Shown here in pieces: positions 15,554 through 17,065 of a stretch of 17,065 nucleotides of DNA. The position numbers and the translations under genes are program-made. Source of the DNA: Oleispira sp051275515 (GTDB lineage: Bacteria; Pseudomonadota; Gammaproteobacteria; Pseudomonadales; Oceanobacteraceae); assembly GCA_051275515.1 (NCBI GenBank), contig JBNMOT010000069.1:1-17065 (forward strand). Direction: 5' to 3'. The number at the start of each line of letters is the position of its first letter. Within the stretch, counting starts at the first letter, position 1. Under the pieces are notes generated by a model. It searched no databases and was not told the DNA's origin. It saw nothing but the letters and a program-made list of their open reading frames with translations.

Positions 15554-16510
15554 TTATCGCTCTGCCTTATCAACCCGCACCCAAGTGAACTTGCCATTAT
15601 TCAAATGACGCTCACTGTCCATTCTGTAGGCGACTAAGCGTCCATATTTTACGGCACTGTAATCAAGGCAGGCGATATTTGAACGAATAACCGAAGGCAC
15701 TCCCGACATCCAATAATGTCCGAAAAAAAGAGGCTTTTCATTTTCAGAATAATACAGCAGCTTTTGCTTTTCTTCTGCCGTGAGCCGAGCATGTGCCAGG
15801 TCAACGGGAAGTGGATCTGGCTGAAAGACAACATCACTGTATATTTTTGGACTGCGTGACCAAAACTTAGTACGAAAAAACTGACGAACCATGCCATCTT
15901 TTGCAGTCATTGAGCGGTTATCGGGTAATTTTAACGACGTGCCACGTAAAATCCGATCTAAAAATTGAAACAAAAATGTATCAGGATTGACCGACTCAGA
16001 CAGCAAGCCTTTGTGCAGTTGATTACCACCATATCGAGCAATAAACTCGTCAATCAATGCATGATCCCAGCACGCATGAACAACCCTAAAATGATCAAAA
16101 TCGATAAATAAAGGTAGCTTTGAAAACCACTCTAGGTATTCTTTGAACTCTTGCGGATGATCTGCAAACTGTTCAACCGTTTGCTCAACAATAAAACTAT
16201 TGCGTTCGGTATGGGGACGTAAATACGGGCGTTTTACTCCAGCAGGAGCAGGCGTCATATACGTGACTAGATTGTATTCATGATTGCCCATAATCATATA
16301 AGCATGACCCGCATCAACCATAGAGCGGACAATTTCACACGCTAAGCGAATATGTGGGCCACGATCAATAATGTCACCTAAGAAGACGACTTTACGACTT
16401 TTATGTTGGTATATACCCTTTATTTTGCTATAGCCCATCTGCTCTAACAGAACAATCAGGGTTTCTCCGCAACCATGGATATCACCGATCAAATCATAAC
16501 CTTGCTGCAT
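15554..16510 (-). CDS. PPP-family metallophosphoesterase (ApaH / serine-threonine phosphatase-like)
   Basis: Seen: 318 aa. The two-metal phosphoesterase motifs are all present: GDIHG (Asp10, His12), GDIIDRG (Asp46, Asp49, Arg50), GNHE (Asn76, His77, Glu78), VVHACWDH and FGHYWMSG, supplying the later histidines. DIHG with DRG and GNHE is the PPP superfamily pattern shared by bacterial serine/threonine phosphatases and diadenosine tetraphosphatase ApaH. The rest differs enough from ApaH and PrpA that I give no symbol; the substrate could be a phosphoprotein or a nucleotide. The ATG start has GGTGG 7 nt upstream. It lies 3 nt after nadK and 3 nt before glpG, so it is within that operon. I recall the same neighbour order in Pseudomonas, which suggests a conserved but undefined link to nadK. 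Confidence 0.85.
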   Translation of the reverse strand: MQQGYDLIGDIHGCGETLIVLLEQMGYSKIKGIYQHKSRKVVFLGDIIDRGPHIRLACEIVRSMVDAGHAYMIMGNHEYNLVTYMTPAPAGVKRPYLRPHTERNSFIVEQTVEQFADHPQEFKEYLEWFSKLPLFIDFDHFRVVHACWDHALIDEFIARYGGNQLHKGLLSESVNPDTFLFQFLDRILRGTSLKLPDNRSMTAKDGMVRQFFRTKFWSRSPKIYSDVVFQPDPLPVDLAHARLTAEEKQKLLYYSENEKPLFFGHYWMSGVPSVIRSNIACLDYSAVKYGRLVAYRMDSERHLNNGKFTWVRVDKAER

Positions 16511-16513
16511 TAA

Positions 16514-17065
16514 TTAGCCACCCGCCTTTTCCCAGCCCAACTTATTACGGCACACTTCATAGAAATTATGATCTTGTGGATGGATCAATTTTAATTTATG
16601 AGGTTTTTTACGAATAGTAACCGCATCACCAGGCGCACAGGGTATGTGCTTTTGGCCATCGCAGCTGACCGTAGGATACGTTTCATTGCTTTCACCAATA
16701 ACCAACTTAATTTCGCTATTGCCATCCACCACAATTGGACGGCTAGAAAGCGTATGCGGAAACATAGGCACTAGCACGATAGCATCTAGCTTAGGATGCA
16801 TAATAGGACCACCACCGGACAGAGCGTAAGCGGTCGAGCCGGTAGGCGAAGAAACGATCATGCCGTCAGCACGCTGATGATGGACAAACTGACCTTCGAT
16901 ATACAGATCAAAAGCAATCATACGTGCCGATTTACCTGGGTGTAAAACAACGTCATTTAATGCTTCACCGGTAGCAATAGAGACACCATCACGCTTGATT
17001 TCAGCATCTAACAAAAAGCGCTGCTCTTCAATGTATTCGCCATCTAAAACGGCTTGAATAGCGGC
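16514..17065 (-). CDS. nadK: NAD kinase, C-terminal 183 residues (5' part beyond the right edge)
   Basis: NAD kinase phosphorylates NAD to NADP in the cytoplasm using ATP. Seen: the frame is open from the very last base of the window, beginning AAIQAVLDGEYIEEQRFLLD. This aligns with about residue 110 of E. coli NadK, so the catalytic GGDG motif lies outside the window. Conserved segments inside it are LNDVVLHPGK, DGMIVSSPTGSTAYALSGGG (the glycine-rich NAD-binding turn), LVPMFPHTLSSRPIVV and, at the end, KLIHPQDHNFYEV with NKLGW. The fragment is intact to its TAA. An internal TTG at 17014 is an ordinary leucine codon in the conserved FLLDAE stretch and not a start. It is the upstream member of the nadK-phosphatase-glpG-yeaC group. 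Confidence 0.95.
   Translation of the reverse strand, partial: AAIQAVLDGEYIEEQRFLLDAEIKRDGVSIATGEALNDVVLHPGKSARMIAFDLYIEGQFVHHQRADGMIVSSPTGSTAYALSGGGPIMHPKLDAIVLVPMFPHTLSSRPIVVDGNSEIKLVIGESNETYPTVSCDGQKHIPCAPGDAVTIRKKPHKLKLIHPQDHNFYEVCRNKLGWEKAGG

Overview
All genes in this window lie on the minus strand, so the right edge is upstream. The sequence looks chromosomal and comes from a Gram-negative gammaproteobacterium with moderately low GC. The gene order nadK - PPP-type phosphatase - glpG - yeaC (DUF1315) - DUF2797 - pepN is one I recall from Pseudomonas. The DUF1329 / YCF48-like / RND trio is also common in Pseudomonas and in marine, oil-degrading gammaproteobacteria. A marine Oceanospirillales-type organism (Oleispira/Bermanella-like) fits best. 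That placement is inference from gene content and composition, not from a database match.

Layout from right (upstream) to left. (1) 17065-10821: the 3' two thirds of nadK, then a PPP-family metallophosphoesterase, the rhomboid protease glpG, yeaC, a zinc-cysteine DUF2797 protein and aminopeptidase N. The first four genes are separated by 3 nt or overlap and are probably one operon. DUF2797 and pepN follow after gaps of about 94 and 42 nt. (2) 10820-5452: a gap with a good sigma70-like promoter, then a DUF1329 protein with a signal peptide, a secreted YCF48-like beta-propeller and a 12-TM RND/MMPL exporter, closed by a strong intrinsic terminator. This looks like an independent cell-envelope transport unit of unknown substrate. 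(3) 5376-798: sbcD and sbcC, overlapping by 11 nt, encoding the SbcCD (Mre11-Rad50-like) nuclease. (4) 797-1: a compact junction in which the probable sbcC terminator hairpin overlaps the promoter of a ybiT-type ABC-F ATPase gene that runs off the left edge.

There are no tRNA or rRNA genes, insertion sequences, prophage genes or CRISPR arrays, and no gene-free stretch longer than about 160 nt. Most of the window is ordinary core genome. The parts most worth a second look are the DUF1329/YCF48/RND unit without a DUF1302 partner beside it, a GIY-YIG-like pattern in the DUF2797 protein, the overlapping terminator/promoter before ybiT, and a GC palindrome against the sbcC start codon. Start codons were revised to internal ATGs for pepN, the DUF1329 gene and yeaC, because each has a well-spaced ribosome binding site where the longer reading begins with TTG or GTG.
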